Assembly (NCBI GenBank): GCA_029204225.1
Contig: CM055095.1
Span: 39,178,141 to 39,242,140, forward strand
DNA from: Diphasiastrum complanatum
Lineage: Eukaryota > Streptophyta > Lycopodiopsida > Lycopodiales > Lycopodiaceae
Direction: 5' to 3'
Length of the DNA: 64,000 bases
Within the stretch, counting starts at the first letter, position 1. The number at the start of each line of letters is the position of its first letter. Below the pieces are notes generated by a model. The model searched no databases. It saw nothing but the letters and a program-made list of their open reading frames with translations, and was not told the DNA's origin. Position numbers and translations under genes: made by a program. Below, in pieces: positions 12,062 to 25,000 of this stretch.

Positions 12062-12767
12062 AATAGTGCTTTGATTGTCACAGAAAATGGTTGTTGGATG
12101 TGACTGTGCAAGGTCAAATTCTGCTAGCATGTGCCTCAGCCAAATTGTCTCAGTAGTAGCATTCGTGGTAGCAATGTATTCTGATTCGGTTGACGATAAT
12201 GCTACTGAGGTCTACTTTCGACTGTTTCAAGAGATTGGGCCTTGATTGTATAAAAATACAAATCCAGAAGTCGATCTTTTGGGTCCCATGCCAATCTGCG
12301 TATCCTTCTAAAATATTGGCAGATTGGTTGCCTCCATAACATATGCTGAGATGTTTGGTTGCTTGGATGTACTTCATGACCTTTTAAGTGCTTTCCAATG
12401 GGCTGGTCCTGGATTTGATAGGAACTGGCTGTGTGAACTGATTGAATATACAATATCAAGTCGAGTGCAGATCATTGCATACATCAGTGAACCGATAATG
12501 GAGTGAAATGGATATTGCTTCATCTCGTCCTTTTCTACCTCAGTTTGAGGAGATTGTTCCTTTGATAGCTTCATTCCAGGGTCGAGTGGAAAGTGACTTG
12601 GTTTGCAGTTGGCCATTCCATACTTTTCCAGCACATTTGTGAGGCAGACCTTTTGTTGCATGTCTATAACTCGATCTAAAAGAAATCCTAGTCTGCTTTC
12701 CAAAAATGCAGCTATGGCAAACAGGGAGATCGACTTTACCAGAATGATAGTCGAGATCAAGTACTAG

Positions 12768-13404
12768 TGTTGGGAGTATTCCCAACGAATTGTAAATAAA
12801 TAAAATTGACTAATAAAATGTGTTGCGAGGGCATGGCATCCTGCGCGCATAAGCCCATGGCCCAATGAGCGCGCAAGTTTAAGTTGTAAATAAAATAAAA
12901 TAAACTTGGGCCTTTGAATAAAAATAAAACTAGAGGTCCAAAGTCATTTTTAAACTTAGAGATTACTTTTTAGAGTTGGGTCCAAATTGGGACTCACATG
13001 AATCTTGTGAATTTCAATGTATTTTTTGTGGACCCTTGGATCAAGTTGGGTCCAAGACAAATGGATAGAATCAATGTAAATATTAGCCAATAGGATTTTG
13101 GGGCAAGGGCCTTCCCCATTTTATAAAAAGGCACCATTTGTACTCTATTTCCATGCTTAATAGAGAGGAGGAGACTCTATCATTTTGAGAGCTCAAGCAT
13201 CCTCATTTGTTAATCACTCTTGCTTATGCTATTGTTGTGGTTTGCTTGTTATTTTCATTTCCCATGCTTTTTGTTTATGCTAGTTAAGGTTTTTCCATAA
13301 GCAATGAAATTGAACATTTGAGCTAACCTCCATCTCATCTCTCTCTCTCTTTCTCTCTTCTCCTTCTTCCTCCTCTTCTATTCTATCATTTTTCTTCACC
13401 AACA
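12768..13404 (+). mobile_element. Solo-like LTR
   Basis: It begins TGTTGGGAGTATTCCCAAC (with an internal palindrome) and ends CTTCACCAACA, the TG...CA termini of an LTR. A TATA-like ATTTTATAAAAAGG lies at about 13120 and a CT-rich U5 region follows. Flanking pentamers (ACTAG and ATCAT) do not match, and no primer-binding site follows, so it is not a clean solo LTR. It cuts off the copia reverse transcriptase to its left. Confidence 0.6.
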
Positions 13405-13837
13405 ATCATGATGAAGTTAGTTAGGGGAGTAGAGTTAGTGTGAGTAGTGTTAGGGGAGGTAGAGTTTGATAAAAAGTAGGAAAACTGACTAAAAGTAGCA
13501 TCTATGCATAGTTAGGTGCCTATCCAGTGACCTAACCCTTGTTGACAGGCGGGAGGGCTATTACATCGTCGAATCGAAGACCCTACAGAGTTTATGCACA
13601 ATGGACTTTGATAAGCAACTTAAATGTTCCTCTCCACCCACTTAAAGTTTTGAGTCCTCGAAGAAAGAACTGATTGTCAGGACCTTATAGTGGATATAAA
13701 AACAATATGAGGATTTGAAAACAACCAATAAAATTACAAAAAAATAAAAAATTGACTTAGGAAAAAGGGTCTTGAAAATAATATATCAAAAAGTAATAAT
13801 TACAAAATTTTGATTAGACCGCGTAGCTACTAGATAA
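13405..13837. other. Stretch with no recognised gene
   Basis: It contains purine-rich TTAGGGGAG/GTAGAGTT words (13425-13475) that could be internal sequence of the preceding LTR element. No coding region was supported. Confidence 0.35.
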
Positions 13838-14290
13838 TTACTTACCCGTCTTTAGCATGGCCAACAAAACATGCGGAATGGTTGTACTGAACCTACTTTT
13901 CATATGAAATATTGAAACCCAATGATGAATACCCTTTTGCCTCAGGTACCTACACAAAACCAAGTTGCCAGGCGAATCTTTCTTTGTTCGACCTAGATAT
14001 CGCTTGAGCAAGTGATTCACCTTTAATACAAAGGATGCAAAGCATTTACAGATAATCTGAAAGTGCAGATGCATGAGCATGCCTCCCCTCTCAAGCCCAC
14101 ACGGACCAGCAATGCATCCATTCCTCAAAAATTTGTCAATCACAGGCATGAGGTATGCGTCAACATCACAGCCAACAATGCCAACTGTTACACTTAATAC
14201 ATGCACTTTTTTGCGTTTCTCATACTACTTCACAAGCTTGAATGCGGAACTAACTACATGTCTCTAGTGGACTAATTGGTATGTTTGAAA
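13838..14290 (-). pseudogene. Remnant of an HUH-type (rolling-circle-like) protein, tentative
   Basis: A minus-strand frame, open from about 14290 to a stop at 13838, contains VDAYLMPVIDKFL, then LERGGMLMHLHFQ. HLH at 14063-14071 has the His-hydrophobic-His form of the metal-binding motif of HUH endonucleases, which nick one DNA strand through a tyrosine. Further on are a short basic part (LLKRYLGRTKK) and KGIHHWVSIFHMKS, where a catalytic tyrosine would be expected but is not evident. The frame has no clear ATG upstream and looks like an internal piece. Identification rests on motif shape, not on a confirmed homologue. A Replitron- or Helitron-type transposase remnant is the leading guess. 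A PIF1 helicase fragment lies 1.3 kb away in the same orientation. Confidence 0.3.
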
Positions 14291-14649
14291 TAGATTTTGT
14301 TAGAGAGGAATTCTTACGCCGAGCAAAGACCTTGCTAGCAATGTTTATGCATGGGACATGCTTCGCCAAGCAATCTAAAAAAATTGTCTACACCCAACAT
14401 AGACTTCACTATCAATATCATTCCCAAAGATAGACTTAGTAGTTCTATAATGTGTACACCGAACATATGGTTAAACGTCAATTTCTATGTTGTGTATAGC
14501 CTTTGCTATGAATGTATATGCCCATATAGCCAGTACAAGCAAAGATCTACAATTATGTCAATTATGAATAGTATCTTTGCTCAACAACATTTTTAGGGCT
14601 AGTTCACAAGAATTAATATGATCAACATGGCTCTTAGAAATGTCATAAG

Positions 14650-14651
<2 letters not shown>

Positions 14652-14726
<75 letters not shown>
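14652..14726. repeat. (CT)n microsatellite
   Basis: An uninterrupted CT tract of about 37 dinucleotides between the HUH-like remnant and the TTCGAGTC array. Confidence 0.97.
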
Positions 14727-14731
<5 letters not shown>

Positions 14732-14974
14732 TTAAAGCGCGAATGTGAATTTTTCCACCTCTACTTTGTCTAATATTGAGCCTGCTATTGCTCTTCATGT
14801 AACCCTATCTCTAGAAGTGCCTTCATCAACCTCTTCAATGCTTTTGGCATTCAGCATTTACAAAGACGGTAGAATTTATTTTGTTGAAACTAAACGTTTA
14901 GCGAAAACGAAATAGATAATTTTAAAGTTGGAGTTAGAATAGAGTTGTGTTTGAGTTTGTTTTCCAACGTTGGG

Positions 14975-15440
14975 TTGGAAAAGGTCGATCCTTCGGAAAA
15001 ATTCGATCCTTTGAAAAACTTTGGAAAACTTCGAGTCTTTGGAAAAAATTCGAGAAATTCGAGTCTTCAAAAAAATTCGAGTCTTCGGAAAACTTCGATT
15101 CTCAGAAAACTTCAGTCTTTAGAAAAAAATTCGAGTCTTTGAAAAACTTCGAGTCTTTGGAAAAACTTCGAGTCTCTGGAAAACTTTGGGGCCTTGGAAA
15201 AATTCGAGTCTTTAAAAAAATGCGAGTCTTCAGAAAAATTCGAGTCTTCGGAAAATTCGATCCTTCGAAAAAATTCAAGTCTTCGGAAAAAATTCGTGTC
15301 TTCGAAAAAATTTGATCCTTCGGAAAAAATTCGATCCTTCGAAAAACTTCAAGTCTTTGAAAAACTTCGAGTCTTTGAAAAAAATTTGAGTCTCTGAAAA
15401 ACTTCGAGTCTTTGAAAAAATTCGATCCTTCAAAAAAATT
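14975..15440. repeat. Minisatellite with TTCGAGTCTTCGGAAAAA-type units
   Basis: About two dozen degenerate units of some 18-21 bp, each built from TTCGAGTC or TTCGATCC followed by TTCGGAAAAA or TTTGAAAAAA. Because the unit is near a multiple of three, both strands show open frames rich in Phe/Lys/Ser-Glu; these are artefacts of the repeat. Confidence 0.9.
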
Positions 15441-15544
15441 ATCTACTTCCAAATTAAGCTTGACATGTACATTTAATATACACGTGTATGTAACCTTTAA
15501 TAAAAGAAAAAATTCAATCATATCACCTATGAAAAATCAATTCA

Positions 15545-15875
15545 TATTTTCAAATTACGATACCAATCCCATATGCATTTGATGTTTGCAAATCACGAAG
15601 GGTTCTATCAACACTTTTCAACGCATGCTTGTGCATCATTGGAACCTCGTCCCACACTACAAGTCGACATGCCACCATGAGTTTGCCCAACTCAGGTTCC
15701 TTTGATATGTTACAAGTAGATGTCTCATGCAAGTCAGTAGGAAAAATTTTAAATCAAGAATGAGCAATGTGACCACCTTTCATCAATAAAGCCGCTATCC
15801 CCGATGATGCCACCGCAAATGTAATCCATCCTTTTGCACGAACCCAAGACAACATAATATTGTAGAAATACATTT
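15545..15875 (-). pseudogene. PIF1-like helicase fragment
   Basis: The minus-strand translation reads VRAKGWITFAVASSGIAALL, then KGGHIAHS, a TGA stop (15754-15756, where relatives have Arg), then FKI, LHETSTCNI and LVVWDEVPMMHKHALKSVDR. The WDE stretch is the Walker B motif of PIF1 helicases, and AVASSGIAALLL with HS-FK is typical of the PIF1 domain carried by Helitrons. The Walker A part upstream is missing and the 3' part stops after DLQTSN. It is a dead fragment, most likely from a Helitron or a related helicase-bearing transposon. Confidence 0.75.
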
Positions 15876-17025
15876 AGTGGTGGGGCAAGGGAGTATGGAG
15901 AACGCGAACGGAAAAGAGAGCAAGAATATTTGCATAACAGCTCTCCCGTTGCAATGGGCTGCTAGATGCAAAAACAGTCTAATAGAATGTTTATGCTAAA
16001 GAGATTAAAAATGGTCTATGTGTGGTATTATCGAAAATGGATTTAATCAGAAGTTTAGTTCTGAAATAGATTGAAAGAGCAGTGTGATAGCACAAGTTCC
16101 TGAAGCGTCAAAGACAGTCATCGTCTAATCAGAAGCTGAGGAGTCGTAGATGTCCGTGTTCTGATCAAAGTGAGTGAACAAATGTTATCAAACAGCAATG
16201 AAGTGCATTCAAATCACAACAAGCATTCATCTACGTTATACATAGATAGAAAAGCGTGTTGCTGCTATATTACACTAAAGCACAACAAAATAGCAGTTAC
16301 AACCAGAATGACGGCGTAATTGAGAGGCTCAAAACCATTACAATAAATATTTGTCACCTAATTAGGTAAGTCGTCGTACTTGGAAATATTTGGCTTGTGT
16401 GACAACTATACATATACGGTCAACGAATCAAGAAATGTTCAAGCGGACGAGGACGCTACAAATCTCTCACTTCGCATTTTACGTGAAGTGGCTTTCTCTC
16501 ACTTCGCAAATTCTGGGAAGTGCCTGGAACATTCCTCGTTGAAAATAGACGACCGTCTGGATTTTTTTCTCTCTTCGAGATTTTGCGACAATGCTTGTAA
16601 AAATGCGAATGTGCCCTTAAAAAGGCGACAATGTCTTTAAGAAAAAAAAAAAAAAAAAAACACCTTCCATAGAAAAGCTATTCAAAAGAACAAATAAATT
16701 TCTGAAAAAAAAAATGGAATAAGTGAGTGTTATTGATTGTACACGAAAATTGAAACAAGTAGAGAGTCTTTAAGAAATATTACATGGCATATCTGCCAAA
16801 ATGAGAAAAACACAACACCTTTGATACAAATGAAATTTGGAAGAGGTTTGTGAGGTTGCGTTTTCGCACCATAGATTCCTGGACTATTGCATAGTGGCTA
16901 GCTATAGCTTAGTTTTCTTATCTGGTTGACGATATTGTCCTGTCTTGTTTCCATCATACTTGGATGTACTGTTTTTGTCTATACCTTTGGGCATGGAAAA
17001 GACGTTAATACAGCTTTCTTCTTCT

Positions 17026-17029
<4 letters not shown>
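15876..17029. other. Stretch with no recognised gene
   Basis: AT-rich. From 16380 to 16640 there is a region with repeated CTTCGCA/TGCGA words, followed at 16640-16660 by a run of 18 A. This could be the tail of a retroposed sequence, but no SINE promoter boxes were identified. Confidence 0.35.

Positions 17030-17086
<57 letters not shown>
17030..17086. repeat. (CT)n microsatellite
   Basis: A perfect CT tract preceded by (CTT)n at 17016-17030. Confidence 0.97.
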
Positions 17087-17091
<5 letters not shown>

Positions 17092-17313
17092 ATTTGATTA
17101 AAACAAATGTATTAAAAAAAAGCTACAAGCTTGTATGTAAAACAAACTAAATGGTGGCACCATGAATATTATTAATCATCTAATTCACCAATATATTTAC
17201 AATTTTTTAACTAGCACATTGCATTATTTTTCTTGGTCTCTCAGCAATGTTTGATTACATGTAAATTCAATAGTTAACCTTAGCACCATAATTCATGACA
17301 TGGAAATGGGAGA

Positions 17314-17571
17314 TCATGTGAGATTTGATAGATTATAACCTTGACAGTGACATATTTCCATACAGCTTACTTGAAAAAGTTCTGAAAAATGCAGGCATAG
17401 AGGTGTAATATCAAGTATCTCATTATTGACTTGGACAACAGTGTTGCCTACCACTGGGCTTGATTCAATGATCTTGATAAAGCCTTCAGGGACCAGAGTA
17501 AGCAAAATAGCCAAAACTATAGAAAACACAGCAACACCAGTGTAATCAGCCACCCTGAATCTGTTTAACAT
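17314..17571 (-). CDS. Unidentified possible exon with a membrane span
   Basis: An 85-codon minus-strand frame contains RVADYTGVAVFSIVLAILLT, a good membrane segment, then VPEGFIKII and NTVVQVNNEILDITPLC. A GTAAGC donor-like site lies after the codons for SELFQ, and a TTCAG acceptor-like site lies just before the GTGGCTGATTAC codons. I do not recognise the family. It is about 1.3 kb downstream of the UBP27 stop codon on the same strand. It may be an exon of another gene or a chance frame. Confidence 0.2.
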   Translation of the reverse strand: MLNRFRVADYTGVAVFSIVLAILLTLVPEGFIKIIESSPVVGNTVVQVNNEILDITPLCLHFSELFQVSCMEICHCQGYNLSNLT

Positions 17572-18888
17572 TTACTCTATCTTCTCAACATTGGAATACA
17601 ACAAAAGGAGTTAACAGATCTAAATGAAGTCAACTTCGCTGGCCCTGGTGCCTCATATTCGTAGTCTGTGGCAGATTCTTGTTAAAAAAGGATACCCAAT
17701 GTTCCAACACAATAGTACCCACTTGAACTATTTTGTTAAAAAACAAATCTCTTCCATATTCTTACAAATATAAAATGGTTGTCGCAGAACTTCAATGATC
17801 ATCAACAGCCATTTGTAGTGGGTCTTGAAAAGGGCTCATTTCCATGTTTGCATTGCGGAATTGGTAATGTGAACAGTTCCAATCTCTAGCCCTGTGGTAC
17901 GACAATCTGGTGTCGCTTCTAAGCAATACTCCTGTGCTGTCTCTGCAGAAGCTGACAGCAAGCCTATTACAGAAAGAAGTACGGAGAAAGAGCTTATCTA
18001 CGACAAGTACCAAGACAGAGTTTTCAATAAATGTCATATCACTCAAGATACGGCCGCGCACCTGAGGATGCCAACCCACAGGAATAATGAATATATTCTG
18101 GTCTATCGACAGAGGCTAAAAAACCTATATGGTGACAAGAGCAACTTAATAGCACCAAATCAGATTTCCATTCTGGCATAGCTAGAAATCTACATTGTAA
18201 CTCTATCCATGAGTAATCTCCAACCAACTGTAAGTTTCTTAAAAGATCATACATTAAGAACCTGCAAGTACACAGAATATTTCAGAGTGTCTAAAGATCT
18301 TTAACCAGATGCCTAGTTTCCACAAGCACTAAGTAGGTTTCATATAGCATACAAACTTGCACACTTAGCATAAAGTCTAAAGTTATCAAAACCCGTCATT
18401 GGTCACTTCAGCAAACGAAAGAGCATCAACGATCTAGAGTTCAAACTCTTGACGCCAACAAGATCATCAATACTATCCTGCAAATTGAGTTGCATGTGTA
18501 GTGAACATTGTAGAGACTTACCGCATAAACTGGTAAAATTTACATGGCGTCTTGCCCTCCACAACACTGCATATCTGCAGAGGTCGACCTTGAAAACCCA
18601 CTTTAAAATCCTGGCCTTTTACCGCGGCAAGTGAATTCAAACAGCTGATGCTATAAGTCCTGCATTCATCATGAGTTTATATGAAACTACAAGGAATCTT
18701 CATTCAGCCATTCTAGTCATGTCAGATATTTAGGAAAGCCCACAAATCAATCTTTTCCCCTGATCAACTAACTATTCATTCACTTTTAAAACAATGATAC
18801 TTTCTTACAAGTTCAGAGGGATTCACACAGCAAACACATAATATCATTTATGTGAAGGCTTTGGCCTTCGTCCATGCAATGGAAAATC

Positions 18889-21800
18889 TCATTGCTTTCC
18901 TGAAAAAGTTGATGTAAGTCGTCCAAAAAGCAACAAGCTTGCATCAGCTGCAAGCACTTCCTGCTCGGTCACTTTCTTGACAATTGCATCTGAGATAAGA
19001 AACCACAAAGAATCCTCTGTTTCACATGACTCCCTTGTGTACTGGCTTGCATTGTCATGCCCATTTTCCGTACTCTGAGAAGCTTTGAAGTTGAGATTAG
19101 TCGTTGGTTGAAAGTCCACCTGATCACCAGTATTACCATTCAAACAAAATCCAGTGTGATGTGAGTGAGCACTATATACACTGCATGCTCTGGTGATATT
19201 TTCAGTTCTGATAACCTTTGACCATATAACGAACAAAAGGACATGCTTCAAGCATATACTCACATTGAATGACTCCTTGATGTAGTCATCCATAACAACA
19301 TCCAAAGTGCTCCTAGGAGTTATTAGAATGCATTGATCAATTTCCATCTCATCCAATCTCTGCTCCATCTTCACAGAACTTGTACAATTCTTCGAGCTAT
19401 CAAATGCTGGAGATTCTGTCTTGCCTTTCGGAACTTTCACTTTCCTATATACCATGTAGTGTCCCTCCTGAGGACCCCCAAGGTGTACAATGACAGCCAA
19501 TAGCTCGAATAACACCTGTCACAAGAGATTAGAGATATCATCAGAATTACCTTCAGTCATTTTTCTTATTGAAGCTCTACACTTCGCAGAATGTTATGCA
19601 TCTACAAATGGTTATATCCTCCTTTCATTCTTATTGTCATTGCCCTATTCATTTTAATAATCCCATGAAAAAAAGAACAGCGTCAACAACCATTGCTACG
19701 AGTACCTCCTTATTTGCAATTCTATCACATAGTTTCCAGTTATTCTCTTGCTTGGCCTCATGCTTAGAAGGCAATTGGCTTTCTCTAGCCGGTTGGTGTT
19801 TCTCTTTCCTGGGTAACTCTTTCGAGTCATTTGGCTGCTCTTGCCACAGAAGACAATACCCATTACCACATGCTTCCACAATGCTCGACTGATCAGCAAG
19901 TACGATGCTTTTACTCGAGTTCAAAGCTCCATCATCAATAGGTGATGTTCTAGAGTCTTCCACATAGAAGTCAGAATCACTTACCTGGAGCATAGATCTG
20001 TAACATGGCTTTTCACATTTGGCCTCTGCCCTTGTTATAGGATGTTGTGCAGTAATTGTATAGGGAGAAAGGTCCAATATCATTGGAAAAGAGACATGGC
20101 CCTGCCAATAGAGGAAATTCCTGGCTGAAAAGGACGAACCCTATGCTTTTCAAATTTTAAACGTTGAGTCTCAAAATACGAGTTGATATGCAGAAATTGC
20201 TTAACAACTTCTACGTCAAGGTCTGATGCAAAATGCAACGAGAGTCATACCCTACCATCAGTTTTTGTACTTGTCCAGAGTCCATGACAACAGCTCGCTG
20301 TATTTGTAAGCACAGCACCTAGGTGAGAACAATTAAACAGATATATTAACACGTGAAACATCAAAAGTTCAACATCCACAAGACAAGTTTATGAAGCATC
20401 ACCTCAAAATTCTAGACAACCATGCCTTCTCAATTACTTTCAGAAATTGGTCTAAGACCATAGATACAGAGTATATGCTTGGCAGTCCCTAGATTGATGC
20501 TCATCTGCAAATTGAAATTCAATAAAGTTTTCCACCAACTCACACTCATAAGGTAGTTAAAATAAAAAAAGAAGCAACTTAAATACCTCGGGGACACGCC
20601 CAATCCTAAGACGTTGGTAGGCATCAGTCTTCTTGGTATTCCAAACACCACCATGTTCCAAGATAAGTGCTTCACAGGAGCACTGCTCATCAAAAACACA
20701 ATTGGCAACTACCCTGATCATGCCCTGCAACCAGCGTACAACAAAACAATAAAACCGCACAATGTAGTGAATGCACATAGAAGGAACCTCCTAAAGAGTT
20801 TTTCATAAATAGCTGATCACCCCTCAAGCTGGGTCTACAAATATCTTATCATATCCCTCATGCTAGAAGGTTTTCTATAACTTTAATTAAGAGCTAATCA
20901 GATCATAGAGTAAAATATAGAACAAAATGCTGATAGAAAAAGTTCAAAACTATAACAGAATCAGATGACAAAATCTAGATATGGACAGTGAAACATAAAG
21001 TGGCACCATATCTGCAAAGGACCCATAAGCTAAATGTCTCATCGCATCCAGGTGGGAACAACGGCTGCATATGACATCGGAAACTCTTGAAGGCGCAATG
21101 AATCGAGTAAGACAATCTTCCAAACTACATTCGTGAATCTGCAGCCCATGTTTTGATGTTAGAATGACAATAGCAGATGCAATTTACCACACCAATATAC
21201 CTTAAATCTTTATCTTGTCATAAATATTCATGCTCCAAATTGATAAATATTCAAAATAGGACAGCGGAGGTCTCACAATTACTCCCTCCTGATCCCATTG
21301 AGGCAACAGTGGAACCTCATTGAAAACCTGGAAATGCACTGAAAACTGCCAGAGGAGGTAGTGAGCACTTTAGTACATCGAATATAATTCAGGATTACAG
21401 CACACGAGTAATTATGACCAATATACCCTTGTAGAGTCTATGTTGCACGATATTGCCAACAAAAATCTCAAAGATTACAAAAAAATATTCTACATTCATA
21501 GAACTATTCATGATAAAAACCACAAAAAATGACCTGAAAATTACAAAGCTGGCATTCTAATGAGCTTCCAAAAGCTCCTTCCAATGGCCAACGAAGTTGG
21601 CGGGTCCAAGAATGTAGGATTTCTTTGTCTACCATATGCATTTTTAAAAAGAGACATGACTTGGAGGAGCATTCTTCTATCGAATCAAAGGAAAAGGAAT
21701 GGAGAGTAGGCCTGCATCTCTCAAAAAACTCAACTCTTTCCTCTTGCAATGCAGTTGCAAGGTGAGCCAGTGCCTCCACAGCATCCTAAAACCAGCACAC

Positions 21801-22018
21801 AACAATTTTAAAGTTTCAAGTCGTAACAAACATTTTTATATTATTCGTTTATCGATTGCAATACAGAAACAACTAGAAGCAAAACAGTTACATATACTGT
21901 GCACAATGACAATTTACCTGCTGCAGTGCAAGGTCAAAATTCTTTGCATAGGAATCTAGAGCAAGCATCACAGGTCGTGGGCTGAGAGTGCAATGTGCTG
22001 GACCTAGTTCACATAATT
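18889..22018 (-). CDS. UBP27: UBP27 exons 3-11 cluster
   Basis: Nine exons with short introns carry the rest of the catalytic domain. Order: [17 protein letters not shown] and LALQQ (exon 3); [16 protein letters not shown] (4); [12 protein letters not shown] (5); [15 protein letters not shown] (6); the finger and [10 protein letters not shown] (7); LCLQIQRAV (8); [14 protein letters not shown] (9); the His box (10); the Asp box and SFSGKQ-like tail (11). The stop is TGA at 18889-18891. Compact introns here contrast with the giant intron 1. Confidence 0.92.
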
Positions 22019-25000
22019 CTGCGAGAAAATGTATGAGTGACTTAGGAACACATACAAACATAGCAGGGTACTTCCTCCTAGTACAGAAAGGTGTAAAAAC
22101 TTAACTGAACTGAAAAGGTAGCACCATTAAACTCCCAAAGTACCTGGGGCCCAGTAAAGTTTTATGCGATTCATCAAAAAAAAATATAGATACATACAGT
22201 ATGGGTATCAGAAGAAACAGAAAACGTAGAGGATTACGATTAGATGTGTTTTCCAGTAGTTTCAGGTCCAATTCCGGGAAGTCAGGTGAGATCTTGTTTA
22301 TACAGAATGAACTATGTACGTCGTAAACTTGACCCAACTGGCATCAGATTAAATAGGTTTCCAATAGTTTCAGCTGCATAACTCCAATTTAGCAAAAAAA
22401 AATTAACGAGAAGTTAAAAAATAGTAATAATAGTAATTTTGGCGATTTGCTGCAACATTGGTTCCTAGAAACGGCTCCATACTATTCCTAGGGCACCCAA
22501 GGAACCTAGGAAGGAACCGTTCCTAGGGTTGATTTTTTGTAAAAATTGTTTATTAAACCCCCCTATAATCCTATTATAGCTTGACTTTATAGGAGTGGAA
22601 ACCCGTTCATAAAAATTACTAAAAATTATTTCTTGAGGTTCCCAAAAAAGAGTCTTGTGCGTAAAAGAAGGGTTTTTGTTCATCTTCTTATTCCTAAGTT
22701 CATGTTTGGTTCCTAACTTCTTAATTGTGTTCCTAAGTTCTTGAATTGGAATGTAAACAAAAGCTTTATGTCCCTGTTCCTAAGTTCTTGTTCCTGATCC
22801 TAAGTTCCTATTTGTATTCCTAAGTTCGTAATTTAAAAAAGGGGTTTATGCTCTTGCTTTTGTTCATGTTCTTGTTCCTACATTCATATGTTCCTAAGGT
22901 ACCTAGGGAATGGTGACTTGACAAAATTTACTGGGAGCTTTTTAAAAAACCAACATAACTATGGATCTAGTATTAACTTGACAAACTTTAAAACTAACAT
23001 AACTATGGAAAGATGTACTCAGATAGCACAAGAATGACTTGTATCTCAACAAATGTTGTAAATGGGAATGCAAAACATCTCTATTAATATCTAATAATAG
23101 TTTTTCTAGGAACCGTTCCTATTCCTAAGTTCATGCGTACAAAAGGCTTTTTTGTTCTTGTTCATATTCTTGTCCCTAAGCTCGTGACTTCCTAAGGAAC
23201 ATTAACCGTTCCTTAGGTACCTTCTTTTGTGCAGTTGCACTTGAAGACGGAATAATGATTTGTATCTCAACAAATGTTGTAGATGGGAATGGGAATGAAA
23301 AACATCTCTATTAATATCTAATAAGAGTTTTTCTAGGAACCATTCCTATTCCTAAGTTCATGCGTACAAAAGGGTTTTTGTTCTTGTTCTTGTTCTTGTT
23401 CTTGTTCTTGTTCCTAAGTGTTACGAGCCTATAGCTAGAGCCGACCAAGCACATTACTTGGCAACTAATTCGTTTTCCAACATGGTACATTCATGTTTGG
23501 GAAAGCTATTAACTTAGAAATCTCCATCATAGTGCATTTGTGATCAAAAATCTCTTGCAAAAATCCTTGTCCTAGAATTCACTCTCCAACACACTGCAAT
23601 TATGAGCTAGAAATATTTTGCTCTAAGCTTGACCTACATCCAATGGCAACTACATATGTATACTTATGGAAACAACATCCAAAAGACTACTCTATCTCAC
23701 AAGATTAGCATGTAATACTTTCAAGATTCAAGGATAGGAATATGTAGATTGTAGTGATTGATGACACAATACATTCAACAGTTTGTCACACAATACATTT
23801 GGCAAGCATAGAAGACGCCAATCCTTGGGAGGAGGGAATATTCAAATCACGCTCTCAAGCGTGGAATTACAAGCCTAAATTCACATGTTGGAGGTTCAAA
23901 ACTAGGAAATCCTCATCTTGTCTCTACAATCATTGCAAAAGATACAACTAGCAATGGGTAACCAAAAAAGAAAGAGAGAGAGCATACAAGACTACGCTTA
24001 CCTCCTACACCTATTGCAAGATGCGGCAAAAGTTCTACTAGCACCAATTGGTTGTTCAACAAGGTAAAGGGGACTTCTCCACACAAGATCACTAAGGGAG
24101 ATTGTAGCCAAGTTTCCCCTCACCTCCAATAGACCTCATTTCTTCTCCACGCATGTCTAAATGCATTAGTGGACCATGGAGAGGGGGGATGACTTAGGGA
24201 GGAAGGCCGAGCCTACATACTTTTAGCCACCCATGGGTGGTGCGCGGCGCGCCTAACCTCCCTAGCTCCTATCATCTATGGCATAGATACTTTCAAGAAT
24301 AGTAACTTAGGTTTCCTAAGCGACATGAGTTTCCTTGTCGAATCTGAAATTTAATAGTTTTTCAAACATCTTCACAACCTAACTCCGCATGTGAGCATGA
24401 TATTCCACATGCAAAGATATCATCCCGGAGATCTTGATCTCTTCTTTTTATCAAGCAATAGCACGCTCTGGTAAGATCAATGTTCAAGGCTACTTTTAAC
24501 CTGAAAGGTATTAACCCTTGTTATTTGATATTTAACTTCAACATCACAATACCTACTATGGTCCTTATAAACTTAGGTCATGAAACCCTAGTTATCTCTA
24601 TGTAGTGAATTCAATTACTCCTCTATTCAATTAGTAAACAATTCATTAATCTACTCCTAGCAACCAATACCACTTGTAGCCATCCATTAGGTGACGTTTG
24701 TCCTTACATGAGAAAGAGCACATGCGACACTTTAAGGAGCACATGGAGTGTATTGCATGGGCAATCATTATGATTAACTACCTTAACAATCAATATGTTC
24801 AATCAGTGAACACACATGCTAGTGAGTTGGCCAACTATATACTTGTACAGTACATTGTCACATGCAGACTATTTCCCATTTCATGCACACTAGTTATTAA
24901 ATGTCAAATGACAAATAATAACATGAAAATCACTTTGGTTGTAAGGACACTACTATGCCTATCATCCACTAAAGAAATACGTACCTCAACCAAAACTAGA

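Larger units (their letters stand above)
11291..12767 (-). mobile_element. Truncated Ty1/copia element: RT end, RNase H, polypurine tract and 3' LTR
   Basis: On the minus strand, 12760-12374 encodes the end of copia reverse transcriptase: VLEKYGMANCKPSHFPLDPG, then SIIGSLMYAMICTRLDIVYS and PGPAHWKALKR. RNase H follows (CDNQSTIAL, then a (TC)n tract, then NPTFHSRSKHIEIRYHYLRE and QSKEVSLVYC). A polypurine tract, TTAAGGGGGAG on the minus strand, ends at about 11763. The 3' LTR begins TGTTGGATTTCAATG and runs left; its far edge, near 11290, is only a guess. Frameshifts and the microsatellite expansion disable the frame. Upstream domains are lost at 12768, where a different LTR begins. Confidence 0.8.

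Noticed and set aside
12763-13409. Clean solo LTR with target duplication
   Set aside because: Flanking pentamers ACTAG and ATCAT differ, so solo-LTR formation by simple recombination is not shown.
14945-15521. Four overlapping open frames rich in Lys, Phe, Ser and Glu
   Set aside because: All run through the TTCGAGTC minisatellite, on both strands, with no homology.
16380-16640. 86-residue plus-strand frame followed by poly-A, as a retrogene
   Set aside because: No family match, and repeated CTTCGCA words suggest non-coding repeat; kept only as an unassigned stretch.
20430-20504. A possible 27-bp micro-exon of UBP27 encoding MSINLGTAK
   Set aside because: It has an acceptor but no usable donor in phase, while joining GRVPE directly to VLCLQIQR keeps phase and matches the USP30-like block.
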